Shown piece by piece: positions 8,719 through 16,889 of a DNA stretch of 64,000 bases. The notes under the pieces were generated by a model. That model ran no database searches, was not told the DNA's origin, and saw only the letters and a list, made by a program, of their open reading frames with translations. The stretch comes from Paenibacillus kobensis NBRC 15729 (GTDB lineage: Bacteria; Bacillota; Bacilli; Paenibacillales; Paenibacillaceae): assembly GCF_004000825.1 (NCBI RefSeq), contig NZ_BILZ01000008.1, positions 62,001 to 126,000 on the forward strand, written 5' to 3'. Position 1 is the stretch's first letter, and every line of letters begins with the position of its first letter. The position numbers and the translations under genes are program-made.

Positions 8719-9162
8719 TTAAATCCACTTCTGAATCGTGTGCTCGTAATCGATCAATTGATCCGGCTCGAAGAACAGGCCGATCTCGCGCTCTGCGCTT
8801 TCGGACGAATCGGAACCATGAATCAAATTAAACCGCGTATGTACGGCGAAATCCGACCGGATCGTGCCCGGCAGCGCTTCTGCCGCATCTGTCTTGCCGA
8901 TGAGCGCCCTCGTAAGCGCAACTACATTATCGCCTTGCCATACCATCGCGAATACCGGACCGGATGTCGTAAATTCGATAAGCGGATCATAATAATACTG
9001 GCCTTTATGCTGAACATAATGGCGTTCCGCTAACTCTGGGGTAATCCGCATGAGCTTGCTCGCTACAAGCTGCAAACCTTTGCGCTCGAAGCGGCCAACG
9101 ATTTCACCGATTAATCCGCGCTGTACACCATCCGGCTTGATCATCAGAAATGTTCTCTCCAC
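8719..9162 (-). CDS. ndk: Nucleoside diphosphate kinase
   Basis: Transfers the gamma-phosphate of ATP to nucleoside diphosphates through a phospho-histidine. 147 residues, normal for the bacterial family. MIKPDGVQRGLIGEIV is the N-terminal signature, and NLIHGSDSSESAEREIGLFF is the family C-terminal motif; the catalytic His lies in the conserved loop ending in that HGSDS. The start is a GTG at 9162 with AAAGGGG about 9 nt upstream. Located between hepT and cheR as in B. subtilis. Confidence 0.96.
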   Translation of the reverse strand: MERTFLMIKPDGVQRGLIGEIVGRFERKGLQLVASKLMRITPELAERHYVQHKGQYYYDPLIEFTTSGPVFAMVWQGDNVVALTRALIGKTDAAEALPGTIRSDFAVHTRFNLIHGSDSSESAEREIGLFFEPDQLIDYEHTIQKWI

Positions 9163-9198
9163 CCTGCTCTACCCCTTTCGCAGCATTGCTGCAAAGAA

Positions 9199-10173
9199 TT
9201 AGTAACTGCGCTTATTCACGAATAGCGCAATATCCTTCAAGCTCTTTTTCGCCGAAATATCCGGAAGTCCTTCTAATGCGGCGAGTGCTTTCTGAATATA
9301 TCGGTTGGCAAGTGCTTCCGCTTGCTTGATTCCGCGGCTTCCGCGAATTAACCGCAGCGCTTCCGACGTATCGCCTTCGCCGTTCGTCCGGTGGATCATC
9401 TCGATCTCGCGCAGCAACGGGCCGCGAAGATGCGGTTCCTGCAGCGCCAGCAGAACAGGCAGCGTAATATTGCCTTGACGGATATCGGAACCCGGCGGCT
9501 TGCCGATTTGCTTCTCCGTTCCGCACAGGTCAAGCAAGTCGTCCCGGATTTGGAACGTCATGCCCACGTTATAGCCGAACCGATAGAGCGCAGCCGCATA
9601 TTCTTCGCTCGCCTTCGCCGCGAGCGCACCCAACTGGCAGCTAATCGCGATTAAAAGCGCCGTCTTGCGGCGAATACGGAGCAAGTAGTTGCGTACCGTC
9701 TGGCCCGTGTTGAAGAAGTCGCGAATCTGCTCCATTTCGCCCAGGCACATTTCTACCATCGCTTTGGACAAAATTTGATGAATGCGAGGATTGCTTAATC
9801 GCGTAGCCACCGTCAACGCTTTGCCATGGATATAATCGCCCGTATACATCGCGATTCGGTTGTCCCATTTCGCTTTGACGGTCAGCTGTCCGCGCCTTGT
9901 CTTGGCATCATCGATAACGTCATCGTGTACGAGCGATGCCATATGAATAAGCTCCAGCGGCACTGCGACCGCCTTCAATTCGTCGAGGCTGTAGCTGCCG
10001 AATTTGCCGGACAGCAGCGTAAAGACCGGGCGAATCCGCTTGCCCCCGGCTTTGAGCAGATGGACGGATGTCTCGGTCATGAGCGCATGGTCCGATGTAA
10101 CGGCGCGTTCCAGCTCCGCTTCGATTTCGTTCAAATCGTGCTTCATTTTGGCATATAGATCCAATAATTTCAT
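9199..10173 (-). CDS. hepT: Heptaprenyl diphosphate synthase component II
   Basis: Catalytic subunit of the two-component prenyl transferase that makes the C35 side chain of menaquinone. 324 residues. The first Asp-rich motif is LVHDDVIDDAKTRRG and the second is QIRDDLLDLCGTEKQIGKP; LLKAGGKRIRPVF gives the IPP-binding site near residue 40. It needs a small partner, which is hepS at 13297-14172 in the same operon. mqnA ends 59 bases upstream. Chain length itself cannot be read with certainty from the sequence, but pairing with hepS supports C35. Confidence 0.92.
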   Translation of the reverse strand: MKLLDLYAKMKHDLNEIEAELERAVTSDHALMTETSVHLLKAGGKRIRPVFTLLSGKFGSYSLDELKAVAVPLELIHMASLVHDDVIDDAKTRRGQLTVKAKWDNRIAMYTGDYIHGKALTVATRLSNPRIHQILSKAMVEMCLGEMEQIRDFFNTGQTVRNYLLRIRRKTALLIAISCQLGALAAKASEEYAAALYRFGYNVGMTFQIRDDLLDLCGTEKQIGKPPGSDIRQGNITLPVLLALQEPHLRGPLLREIEMIHRTNGEGDTSEALRLIRGSRGIKQAEALANRYIQKALAALEGLPDISAKKSLKDIALFVNKRSY

Positions 10174-10232
10174 CGGTTATTCACCCCAAGGCTTTTGCCC
10201 ATGCAAAAACCGGCATCATAAACATAACGTTT

Positions 10233-11069
10233 CTATTCGAAGAACGCGAGTTCGGGTTCATGCTCGAGCAGCCCAAGCTGATAGGCGTAATGGAAATAGA
10301 GCCGTAGCCCTTGCTGCCGGCGTTCGCCGAAATCGTACTGCAATGTGTGAAAATATTGCCGCCAATACGCCGGCGTACCGCCAAGCGTCTGGCAAGCATG
10401 CTCAATAAGCGGCTCTAATTCACCAAGACTCTTGCTCTTGCTGTCTGCCATCGACTGAAGAACGGCCGCAATCGCTTCATGGTGAAGCACGGCTGCTTCC
10501 TTCCGGACGGCAACGACCGCATAGGTCATACCAAAGCCGGTGAACCGGTGCCACATCTCGCCCAGATCGATGACCTGAAGTCCGGTATCCCGCCATGATG
10601 CTTGAATGGCCGTGTCACCAATTAATAAAGCAGCGTCCGATTGCTCCAGCATCGTATCGAGATCCGGCTCCATCGTCACGTAGGAAGGATTCCCTTCCAG
10701 ATAGACAGACATAAGCACCTTAAGCAAATTGACAGATGTTGCAGATGTATTCGTCAAAGCAATAACGCCGTTGCGTACTTGCTCCAGCGGCTTCTTCAGA
10801 AACAATAAGATCGAGTGAACCGTTCCCTCCGTACTTACCGACAGATCGGGAAGCAGCAAATATTGTTCGGAATGCCGCGCGTATGCAAACGAAGAAACGG
10901 CTGACATAGCAAGCTCGCCGTTCAATAACGCCCGATTCAGCTCGGCAGGCTTGCGTGATACGATCTCCACGCCGTATGGCGACAACGTTTCTTGATCCGC
11001 GTAGTGGAACAATGGCCATGCGTTCGCATAGTCAATGCGTCCGACGGCAATTGTCTTGTTAGTCGGCAT
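10233..11069 (-). CDS. mqnA: Chorismate dehydratase MqnA (futalosine pathway)
   Basis: Removes water from chorismate to give 3-enolpyruvylbenzoate, the entry step of the futalosine route to menaquinone. 278 residues from the ATG at 11069 (MPTNKTIAVGRIDYANAWPLF); the open frame upstream of it overlaps ubiX and is not family-like. Supporting stretches are GELAMSAVSSFAYARH, GVIALTNTSATSVNLLKVLM and AALLIGDTAIQASW, typical of this periplasmic-binding-protein-like fold. The start overlaps the ubiX-like gene by 11 bases. It sits inside the hepS-menG-hepT block, where B. subtilis has no such gene. Confidence 0.9.
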   Translation of the reverse strand: MPTNKTIAVGRIDYANAWPLFHYADQETLSPYGVEIVSRKPAELNRALLNGELAMSAVSSFAYARHSEQYLLLPDLSVSTEGTVHSILLFLKKPLEQVRNGVIALTNTSATSVNLLKVLMSVYLEGNPSYVTMEPDLDTMLEQSDAALLIGDTAIQASWRDTGLQVIDLGEMWHRFTGFGMTYAVVAVRKEAAVLHHEAIAAVLQSMADSKSKSLGELEPLIEHACQTLGGTPAYWRQYFHTLQYDFGERRQQGLRLYFHYAYQLGLLEHEPELAFFE

Positions 11070-11703
11070 ACGACTCACCTCCCCATCTCTTGAATAGGCT
11101 GTGGTCCAATGGCATGATGTCGAGTACTTTGCCAACCAAGAAATCGACAAGATCGTCGATCGTCTGCGGTCCATAATAAAAAGCCGGCATAGCCGGTACA
11201 AGCTTGACGCCTAGTCTAGCCAGGGCGAGCATATTTTCCAGATGGATAGCATGCAGCGGCGTCTCCCGAGGAACGATGATCAGCTTGCGTCCTTCCTTCA
11301 GCATTACATCGGCTGCCCTCGTCATTAGATCGTCCGAAATGCCATGCGCCAACGAAGCCAGCGTTCCCATCGAGCAAGGCATAATAATCATGCCTTCGAC
11401 CCGGAAAGATCCGCTGGCAATAGATGCGCCGATATCGGCATTCGGATGATAGGTGAGGCAGGCCCCATTGGGGGCAGAGCCGAAGCGCTCTTCGATAGCA
11501 GCTTGACGACGGGTCGTTTCCCAACCCATCTCTTCCTTCAGCACCCGCCAGCCTGCATCCGTTACGACGACATGCACATCGATGCCTGCTTCGAGCAGAA
11601 CCTCAATAAGGCGTATGCCATAACGGGACCCGCTCGCGCCGGTTATGCCGACGACCCAACGGGGCCGCCGAGCAACCGCGGTGCCCTGCACATCCGCTAC
11701 CAT
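11059..11703 (-). CDS. UbiX-family flavin prenyltransferase (MqnM-like)
   Basis: Makes prenylated FMN, the cofactor of UbiD-type decarboxylases. 214 residues with WVVGITGASGSRYGIRLIEVL at the N-terminus, IIMPCSMGTLASLAHGISDD in the middle and LIIVPRETPLHAIHLENML near residue 150, all family marks. Placement between a UbiA-like and an MqnA gene suggests that it serves decarboxylation of the naphthoate intermediate in the futalosine route. The partner UbiD-like decarboxylase is not in this window. Both gene ends overlap neighbours (7 and 11 bases). Confidence 0.88.
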   Translation of the reverse strand: MVADVQGTAVARRPRWVVGITGASGSRYGIRLIEVLLEAGIDVHVVVTDAGWRVLKEEMGWETTRRQAAIEERFGSAPNGACLTYHPNADIGASIASGSFRVEGMIIMPCSMGTLASLAHGISDDLMTRAADVMLKEGRKLIIVPRETPLHAIHLENMLALARLGVKLVPAMPAFYYGPQTIDDLVDFLVGKVLDIMPLDHSLFKRWGGESYAD

Positions 11704-12572
11704 TGGTGAAGCACCAATACGTCGACGAGCGTAAATACGAACAAGACGACGCTAAGCGTTCCATTCATCGGGAAGAAGGCGAACAGAACACGGCTAAGAT
11801 CGTTCGGACGAACGAGCCAATGCTGATAGAATAATATCACAATCGCGATTATCGTTCCGGCCAAGTAAGCCCAGCTCAAATCAGTCATCGCAAACAACAG
11901 AATGAAGCCGACCGCCGTCAAGGCATGGAATCCGCGCGCGATCCATAGAGCGCCGTTAAGGCCGAATCGTGCCGGGATGGAATGGACTTTGTTGCCTCGG
12001 TCGAATTCGAAATCCTGTGTCGCATATACCGTATCAAAGCCGGCCAGCCACAAGGCAACGGTACTGTACAGCACCCAAGCAGCAGGATCGAAATGTCCCG
12101 TTACCGCTACCCACGCGCCAAGAGGCGACAGACCAATTGTCAGGCCGAGAACAACGTGGCACAACCAGGTAAAACGTTTCGTATAAGAGTAAATAACGAG
12201 CATAAATACCGCGATCGGCATCAGCTTCACGCAAAGGGAATTCAATTGCGTTGATGCGTAAATCAACAGAGCGAACGAGACTGCAATAAACAGTACAACC
12301 TCGCCGACCTTAAGCAAACCTGCAGGAATCGCCCGTTTCTCCGTTCTTGGATTCAAGGCGTCGATCGAACGGTCGATCAGACGGTTCAGACCCATTGCTG
12401 CGCTGCGCGCGCCGACCATCGCCAGAACGATCCAGCCGATCTGCGCCCAAGTCGGCAGTTCGCCGTTCTCGACGATACCACCTAGGATCGCTCCCATGAA
12501 AGCGAATGGTAGTGCAAATATCGTATGTTCAAACTTGATCATTTCTAAAAAAATGCGAACTTTGCGTATCAT
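11697..12572 (-). CDS. UbiA-family prenyltransferase (MqnP-like)
   Basis: Integral membrane enzyme that attaches a polyprenyl chain to an aromatic ring acceptor. 291 residues from the ATG at 12572 ([20 protein letters not shown]); the open frame extends to 12719 but overlaps menG and has no family-like sequence there. The two Asp-rich motifs are [19 protein letters not shown] and [18 protein letters not shown], with about eight hydrophobic segments around them. By context it acts on the decarboxylated or carboxylated naphthoate of the futalosine pathway. A 4-hydroxybenzoate acceptor cannot be excluded from sequence alone. ATGA overlap with menG. Confidence 0.88.
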   Translation of the reverse strand: MIRKVRIFLEMIKFEHTIFALPFAFMGAILGGIVENGELPTWAQIGWIVLAMVGARSAAMGLNRLIDRSIDALNPRTEKRAIPAGLLKVGEVVLFIAVSFALLIYASTQLNSLCVKLMPIAVFMLVIYSYTKRFTWLCHVVLGLTIGLSPLGAWVAVTGHFDPAAWVLYSTVALWLAGFDTVYATQDFEFDRGNKVHSIPARFGLNGALWIARGFHALTAVGFILLFAMTDLSWAYLAGTIIAIVILFYQHWLVRPNDLSRVLFAFFPMNGTLSVVLFVFTLVDVLVLHQW

Positions 12573-13300
12573 TTCTCCGATTGCCCCTTTGTGCCGATGT
12601 GCAGAGCAGCGACGCCGCCCGCAAAGGGGATTGCCTGCACGTTCTGCAAGCCGATATCTCTGTACATCTGTGCGAGTTGTTCTCGTCCCGGGAACGCTTT
12701 GAGCGACTCCGGAAGCCATTTGTACTGCTCATAGCTCTTCGCCGCGATCCGCCCCACTAACGGAAGCAGACGCTCGAAGTAAAAGTAAAAGACCGCTTTG
12801 AAAGGCTGCCATGTAGGCTTGGACATCTCTAGACATACAACTTGTCCGCCCGGCTTCACGACGCGCTGCATCTCTTGCAAAACTCGCGTATAGTCGGGTA
12901 CGTTGCGCAAGCCGAACCCAATCGTCGCATAATCGAACGAGTTATCGGGGAACGGAAGGCTCATTGCATTTCCTTGCACAAGCTCGACTTGCCGGTCCAG
13001 CGCTTCCTTCATCACTTTCTCTTTGCCGACCGCAAGCATATTGGGACTAAAATCAAGCCCGACGACGCGGCCGCTGCCGCTTGCTCTGGCGATTGCAATC
13101 GTCCAGTCGCAAGTGCCGCAGCATAAGTCGATAGCCGTATCGCCCGGCTGTACATTCATTTTCTTCATCGTTGTCCTGCGCCATGACTTGTGGCGTCCAA
13201 AGCTGATGACCGTATTCATCATGTCATAGACAGGAGCGATTTTCTGGAATACGGAATGAACCTTCGTTTCCTTTGATTGGATGTTATTCACTTCTGTCAC
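12569..13300 (-). CDS. menG: Demethylmenaquinone methyltransferase
   Basis: Last step of menaquinone synthesis, SAM-dependent C-methylation of the quinone ring. 243 residues. [20 protein letters not shown] and [18 protein letters not shown] (SAM motif I) open the protein, [15 protein letters not shown] follows, and [20 protein letters not shown] is the UbiE/MenG signature. GTG start overlapping the hepS stop by 4 bases. In B. subtilis the same gene (menH, formerly gerCB) sits between hepS and hepT. Here three futalosine-route genes separate it from hepT. Confidence 0.94.
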   Translation of the reverse strand: MTEVNNIQSKETKVHSVFQKIAPVYDMMNTVISFGRHKSWRRTTMKKMNVQPGDTAIDLCCGTCDWTIAIARASGSGRVVGLDFSPNMLAVGKEKVMKEALDRQVELVQGNAMSLPFPDNSFDYATIGFGLRNVPDYTRVLQEMQRVVKPGGQVVCLEMSKPTWQPFKAVFYFYFERLLPLVGRIAAKSYEQYKWLPESLKAFPGREQLAQMYRDIGLQNVQAIPFAGGVAALHIGTKGQSEK

Positions 13301-14172
13301 CTCATCTCGCTATGCAGTGCCGGTTCGGACATGGCGTGCTCAAACGCAGCAGCAATGCCGTTCAATTCATCAACCCGCTTCGTGCCTTCAACCCGCTTGA
13401 TCGACGCCGTCAATTGACTGGCTTGCCGCTCCAGCATGTCCTTGAGCTGCTGATGAACATTGTATTTCTCCAAAATAGAAGCAGCAGATGGACTGCTGCC
13501 GTTAACGCCGTCCTGCCCGTCGAGCAGCCGGCGATCCTCTTCTGTTCCTGTCTGGCCAATATGCCAGTAAGCCCAACTGCCGTGAACCGCTTCGGATCTG
13601 ACGCAGCGTTTCCATTCCTCAATAAGGGTCTCGCACCGCGTTACACCGGTAAGCAGCTCCCCCCACAACCGGGAGGTCGATTCATCCAAATACGAGGCGA
13701 ACCCGCGAAACAGTTCTGCTTTGATGGAGGCGCGGTACTCGATATATTCGTCCGCATTCAACCGCTTTTCAAGCATCCGGCTGTATAAATCCATCTTCAT
13801 CCGGTTAACTTCACATACCGCTTCACTGAGCTGCCGAATCATATCGATCTCGCCGGCCTGAGACAGCAAGTGGTAAAACCGGCTGCTGAAATAGTCCCCG
13901 CCTAGCACATTCAACTGTCTCGACCGCATATGGCGTTCGGATGGCGGGCTTGCATCGGTATCGATCTGATCATGCGTATCGAGTCCGATTTGAATAAGCG
14001 CAACAACCGATGCATATAAATCGCGAATCGGTTCCGGCCTGCCGCTGCCGTCCAAGCAAGCGGTAAGCAAGCGAATCCGCAGTTCGGGAAACGCAGGCAG
14101 TCCGGTATGCTGCTGAATCATGTCATGCTCGGTGTATTTGCTTATCAAAAGTGCAATTCGGTCATGTATCAT
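13297..14172 (-). CDS. hepS: Heptaprenyl diphosphate synthase component I
   Basis: Non-catalytic partner of HepT that sets substrate binding and chain length. 291 residues from the ATG at 14172 ([20 protein letters not shown]), which has GGAGG 8 nt upstream; the extra 21 codons upstream lack a ribosome site. It contains [55 protein letters not shown] and a lysine/arginine-poor helical C-half, the pattern of this family. First gene of the menaquinone block. Confidence 0.88.
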   Translation of the reverse strand: MIHDRIALLISKYTEHDMIQQHTGLPAFPELRIRLLTACLDGSGRPEPIRDLYASVVALIQIGLDTHDQIDTDASPPSERHMRSRQLNVLGGDYFSSRFYHLLSQAGEIDMIRQLSEAVCEVNRMKMDLYSRMLEKRLNADEYIEYRASIKAELFRGFASYLDESTSRLWGELLTGVTRCETLIEEWKRCVRSEAVHGSWAYWHIGQTGTEEDRRLLDGQDGVNGSSPSAASILEKYNVHQQLKDMLERQASQLTASIKRVEGTKRVDELNGIAAAFEHAMSEPALHSEMR

Positions 14173-14223
14173 CTGGAAAGCCTCCGAACAGGCAGCAATG
14201 CTTGCTGTCCAATTATCTAAACT

Positions 14224-14232
14224 ATTATAGCA
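14224..14232 (-). promoter_or_regulatory. Extended -10 promoter for the hepS operon
   Basis: TGCTATAAT (TG motif at 14232-14231 and TATAAT at 14229-14224) lies about 50 nt before the hepS start. No good TTGACA is seen 17 nt further up, consistent with an extended -10 class promoter. Confidence 0.55.
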
Positions 14233-14299
14233 CAATCGGCCGTGATCGCCTACGCGTGTGCTTGTTGTTCACGATATTGCTACAGGAGGCCTTCGTATC

Positions 14300-14941
14300 C
14301 TATTCCTGCGTTAATCCGGATACATCGGATGAAGACAGGCGCTGGCTGTCGATGAATGCTGCGTTCCGTTTCGACTCCCATAATGGCGTGAACGACAGCC
14401 GAAGCCGTTGACGCCATAAAGGGTCCGTATCGGCATTCTCGATCCCGCTCCAGGCCGATTCGCCGGAGGTGATCCACTGATCCGACCTTCGGACATCCGC
14501 TGCCAGCAGCAGACGGAACGAAGGCTGGCCGTCCGTATTCGCGAACAGTCCGGATGCCGAGCCGGCATCCGGCGATTCGCCGATTCGGATGAGCACGCGG
14601 TCGACATTGTCAATCCGTATGAAACTCATCCTCCATACTTGCTCGGCATCGCGCAAGAAGGATTGGACCGTTTCACTGTCAAGACTCCGTGAAGACGGAA
14701 TGACCATATCGAGCGACAAGGTCGGCGCCCGCCAATCGACCCGTAACAGCTTCGTCTCGAGCGGAAGCCCGACCAGCCAGTCGACCAGGTTCGTATTATT
14801 GAGCCGCTTGGATTGATCCGGCATCTCACCGGATACATGGCGCATAACCGGTTCCGCGTCGCGCGGATGTATGATTAAGAGGATGACCGTCAGCACAGCC
14901 GTTACGACGGAAGCGGTCAGAAACGATCGTCTATATGGCAT
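14300..14941 (-). CDS. Membrane-anchored protein of unknown function
   Basis: 213 residues. The first ~25 residues form a signal-anchor (FLTASVVTAVLTVILLIIH), so the rest is expected outside the membrane. The remainder is soluble and contains DWLVGLPLETKLLRVDWRA, PTLSLDMVIPSSRSL and DAEQVWRMSFIRIDNVDRVLI, which look like alternating beta strands and helices. I do not recognise the family. The spacing from mtrB with a strong terminator between them indicates a separate transcript. It may read through into hepS, because no terminator is seen after it. Confidence 0.75.
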   Translation of the reverse strand: MPYRRSFLTASVVTAVLTVILLIIHPRDAEPVMRHVSGEMPDQSKRLNNTNLVDWLVGLPLETKLLRVDWRAPTLSLDMVIPSSRSLDSETVQSFLRDAEQVWRMSFIRIDNVDRVLIRIGESPDAGSASGLFANTDGQPSFRLLLAADVRRSDQWITSGESAWSGIENADTDPLWRQRLRLSFTPLWESKRNAAFIDSQRLSSSDVSGLTQE

Positions 14942-15051
14942 ACTGCCACCCGCTTTCTTAGGTCCGGGAACAGCCCGGCTGCAGATTGCTTGTTCGTCTT
15001 CCTCTTATTGTACGATGCAATGCCGGATGTCATTCCATTGCGCAAGGCAAC

Positions 15052-15075
15052 AAAAAAAAGCAGGCTGGGCCTGCT
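15052..15075 (-). terminator. Rho-independent terminator of mtrB
   Basis: Minus strand AGCAGGC-CCA-GCCTGCT is a 7-bp stem with a 3-nt loop (arms 15069-15075 and 15059-15065), followed by eight T residues. It isolates mtrB from the downstream anchored protein and the menaquinone genes. Confidence 0.9.
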
Positions 15076-15092
15076 GTAATCGGCTGCAAATG

Positions 15093-15314
15093 TTATGTAT
15101 CCGTTTCGATCGTCCCGTACTTCGTCAAGACCGTCGCTTTGCCTCGAATTTTGATTGCTGATGTATGATCGCTAAATTGAGCGATGAACACTTCGCCGCG
15201 GTCGAGCTTCTCCGTATGATGAAATTTCGTATCCGTACCTCTCGTTAGACCAATGACGACGACGCCTTGTTCCTTCGCTTTCACCACGATGTATTCGCCT
15301 TGATTCATTTCCAC
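15093..15314 (-). CDS. mtrB: Tryptophan RNA-binding attenuator protein TRAP
   Basis: An 11-subunit ring protein that binds tryptophan and then wraps leader RNA containing GAG/UAG triplets. The core matches the known B. subtilis protein: [38 protein letters not shown], including the RNA-contacting Lys (EKLD) and the Lys/Arg pair in AIKIRG. A GTG at 15314 has GGGAGG 8 nt upstream; the ATG two codons later is too far from it, so the GTG start (73 residues) is preferred. In B. subtilis it follows folE (mtrA). Here folE is missing and hbs is the immediate upstream gene. Its target array is at 4568-4689. Confidence 0.95.
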   Translation of the reverse strand: MEMNQGEYIVVKAKEQGVVVIGLTRGTDTKFHHTEKLDRGEVFIAQFSDHTSAIKIRGKATVLTKYGTIETDT

Positions 15315-15369
15315 GCCGGAAGCCTCCCTTCTTCGTCCTCTATAATAACGTGCATAGACTCTATCAGAA

Positions 15370-15388
15370 CTTGACATAAGCTGTCAAG
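15370..15388. repeat. Perfect inverted repeat upstream of mtrB
   Basis: CTTGACA-TAAGC-TGTCAAG is a perfect 7-bp inverted repeat with a 5-nt spacer, 56 bases before the mtrB start. Each arm contains TTGACA, so it could be a -35 element on either strand or an operator. No matching -10 of good quality is 17 nt downstream on the minus strand. Confidence 0.6.
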
Positions 15389-15420
15389 AGGACAGCCTGC
15401 GGACATATTCGTATAATGAG

Positions 15421-15451
15421 AAACGTCCGGACAGTCAACCGTCCGGACGTT
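15421..15451 (-). terminator. Terminator of hbs
   Basis: Minus strand AACGTCCGGAC-GGTTGACT-GTCCGGACGTT is an 11-bp perfect stem, 20 bases after the hbs stop, followed by TCTCATTATA. The tail is only moderately T-rich, so some read-through into mtrB is possible. Confidence 0.75.
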
Positions 15452-15470
15452 CGCGGCATAAATGCCGATA

Positions 15471-15746
15471 TTAATTGGAGCAGAGCTCTTTAAGCGACTT
15501 GCCTGGTTTAAAGGCAGGCATTTTGCTTGCCGGGATATCGATCTCGTCGCCCGTTTGCGGGTTGCGTCCTTTACGTGCTTGACGCTCGCGTACTTCGAAG
15601 TTTCCGAAGCCGACCAACTGGACTTTGTCGCCCGATTGAAGCGCATCGGAGATCGCGTCGAAAACGGCGTCAACCGCTTTGGTCGCATCTTTCTTCGACA
15701 GATCCGTCAACTCGGCTACTTTAGCAATCAATTCCGTTTTGTTCAT
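15471..15746 (-). CDS. hbs: DNA-binding protein HU (HBsu)
   Basis: Nucleoid protein that bends and compacts DNA. 91 residues from the ATG at 15746 ([20 protein letters not shown]) behind GGGGAGGTGAAACCT; upstream codons in the frame are leader. [20 protein letters not shown] and [20 protein letters not shown] form the beta-arm that enters the minor groove. In B. subtilis this gene lies right after spoIVA; here a sugar transporter operon separates the two. Confidence 0.97.
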   Translation of the reverse strand: MNKTELIAKVAELTDLSKKDATKAVDAVFDAISDALQSGDKVQLVGFGNFEVRERQARKGRNPQTGDEIDIPASKMPAFKPGKSLKELCSN

Positions 15747-15783
15747 AGGTTTCACCTCCCCTAATGACAGCGTGAGACGGTTC

Positions 15784-15812
15784 ATTATCTTCTGTTTTGC
15801 CGATTGTTTCAA
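15784..15812 (-). promoter_or_regulatory. hbs promoter, proximal
   Basis: TTGAAA (15812-15807) and GATAAT (15789-15784), 17-nt spacer, about 40 nt before the hbs start. Two promoters in tandem fit the strong, growth-phase-independent expression known for HU genes. Confidence 0.65.
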
Positions 15813-15838
15813 AAATATACCTGCAAGCGAACAAACTT

Positions 15839-15867
15839 ATAGTAATACAGCCGTTTCCTAATTACAA
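15839..15867 (-). promoter_or_regulatory. hbs promoter, distal
   Basis: TTGTAA (15867-15862) and TACTAT (15844-15839) with a 17-nt spacer, lying between the end of the sugar-transporter permease and the proximal promoter. Confidence 0.55.
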
Positions 15868-15905
15868 GTAGGCGGAGCATTTTCAGAAGTTTGCATGAAA
15901 CCGCG

Positions 15906-16889
15906 CTACGCCTTGCGTCTCGCCAAGTGAATGAACGTAACTGCAAGCGCCAGAACCAGTACGCCACCTTTAATAATATCATTCGTATAGTATGGAACGT
16001 GCATCATCGTCATGCCGTTGAGCAAGACGCCGATGAGAACGGAGCCGAAAAAAGTCCCGATGACGTTCGGACGTCCTGCTCCGAGCACCGAATAGCCGAC
16101 GAATACAGCCGCTACCGCTTCCATGAGCATCGGCGCGCCCGCGTCGATCTGGCCGGTACCCGTCCGCGCCGCGAACAGAATGCCGCCGATCGCAGCGAAT
16201 ATGCCCGAAATAACATAGGCTGCCGTCCGAATACGTTTCACTCGCACGCCGGATAACCGCGCTGCCTCTTCGTTGCCGCCGGTCATCTGCATTTGACGGC
16301 CGTAGCGCGTGTATTTGAAGAACAGATGGACGAGAACGACTGCGATAACCATCAGGATGACCGGAATCGGAATGCCCAGCCATTTGCCTTGTCCGATCTG
16401 CAGGAATGAGTCTGTGAACACGCCTGGAGCAGTCGATCCGTCGCTCATTTGCATATTGTCATAGATCGAGTAGCCTTTCGTATACGTCCGTTGAACGCCC
16501 GAGATAATGTACATGACGGCCAGGGTCGCTAATAGGTCGGGAATACGGACCTTGACGATCAGGAATGCGTTCAGTAAGCCGATGAGCGCGCCGATCAGCA
16601 GCGGAACGGTAAGAACGACGACGAGCGGCATTTCGTACCAGACCATGATGGTGGCAACACCGACCGTCGTTAGCGATACCGTCGAACCGACTGACAGATC
16701 GAATCCGTCGACCGTCAGCGAGAATGTGACGCCAATTGCAATGAACGTCACGATCGAGATGGAACGTAGAATATCACTGATGTTGTTGTAAGTAAAGAAA
16801 TGTTCATCCCACAAGGAGAAAAAGATGATTACGAACCCGATCACAAGCAATGCGCCGTATTTGAAAATAAAGTTCATCGTACGTTCCAT
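15906..16889 (-). CDS. Sugar ABC transporter permease (CUT2/RbsC family)
   Basis: Membrane subunit of a CUT2-type importer. 327 residues with eight to ten hydrophobic segments, and the family stretches DGFDLSVGSTVSLTTVG and MQMTGGNEEAARLSGVRVKR, the latter being the EAA-like contact loop for the ATPase. VFVGYSVLGAGRPNVIGTFF near the C-terminus is also typical. The start shares one base with the ATPase stop (TAATG). A start at the ATG five codons later is possible. Third gene of the operon. The sugar cannot be deduced. Confidence 0.9.
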   Translation of the reverse strand: MERTMNFIFKYGALLVIGFVIIFFSLWDEHFFTYNNISDILRSISIVTFIAIGVTFSLTVDGFDLSVGSTVSLTTVGVATIMVWYEMPLVVVLTVPLLIGALIGLLNAFLIVKVRIPDLLATLAVMYIISGVQRTYTKGYSIYDNMQMSDGSTAPGVFTDSFLQIGQGKWLGIPIPVILMVIAVVLVHLFFKYTRYGRQMQMTGGNEEAARLSGVRVKRIRTAAYVISGIFAAIGGILFAARTGTGQIDAGAPMLMEAVAAVFVGYSVLGAGRPNVIGTFFGSVLIGVLLNGMTMMHVPYYTNDIIKGGVLVLALAVTFIHLARRKA

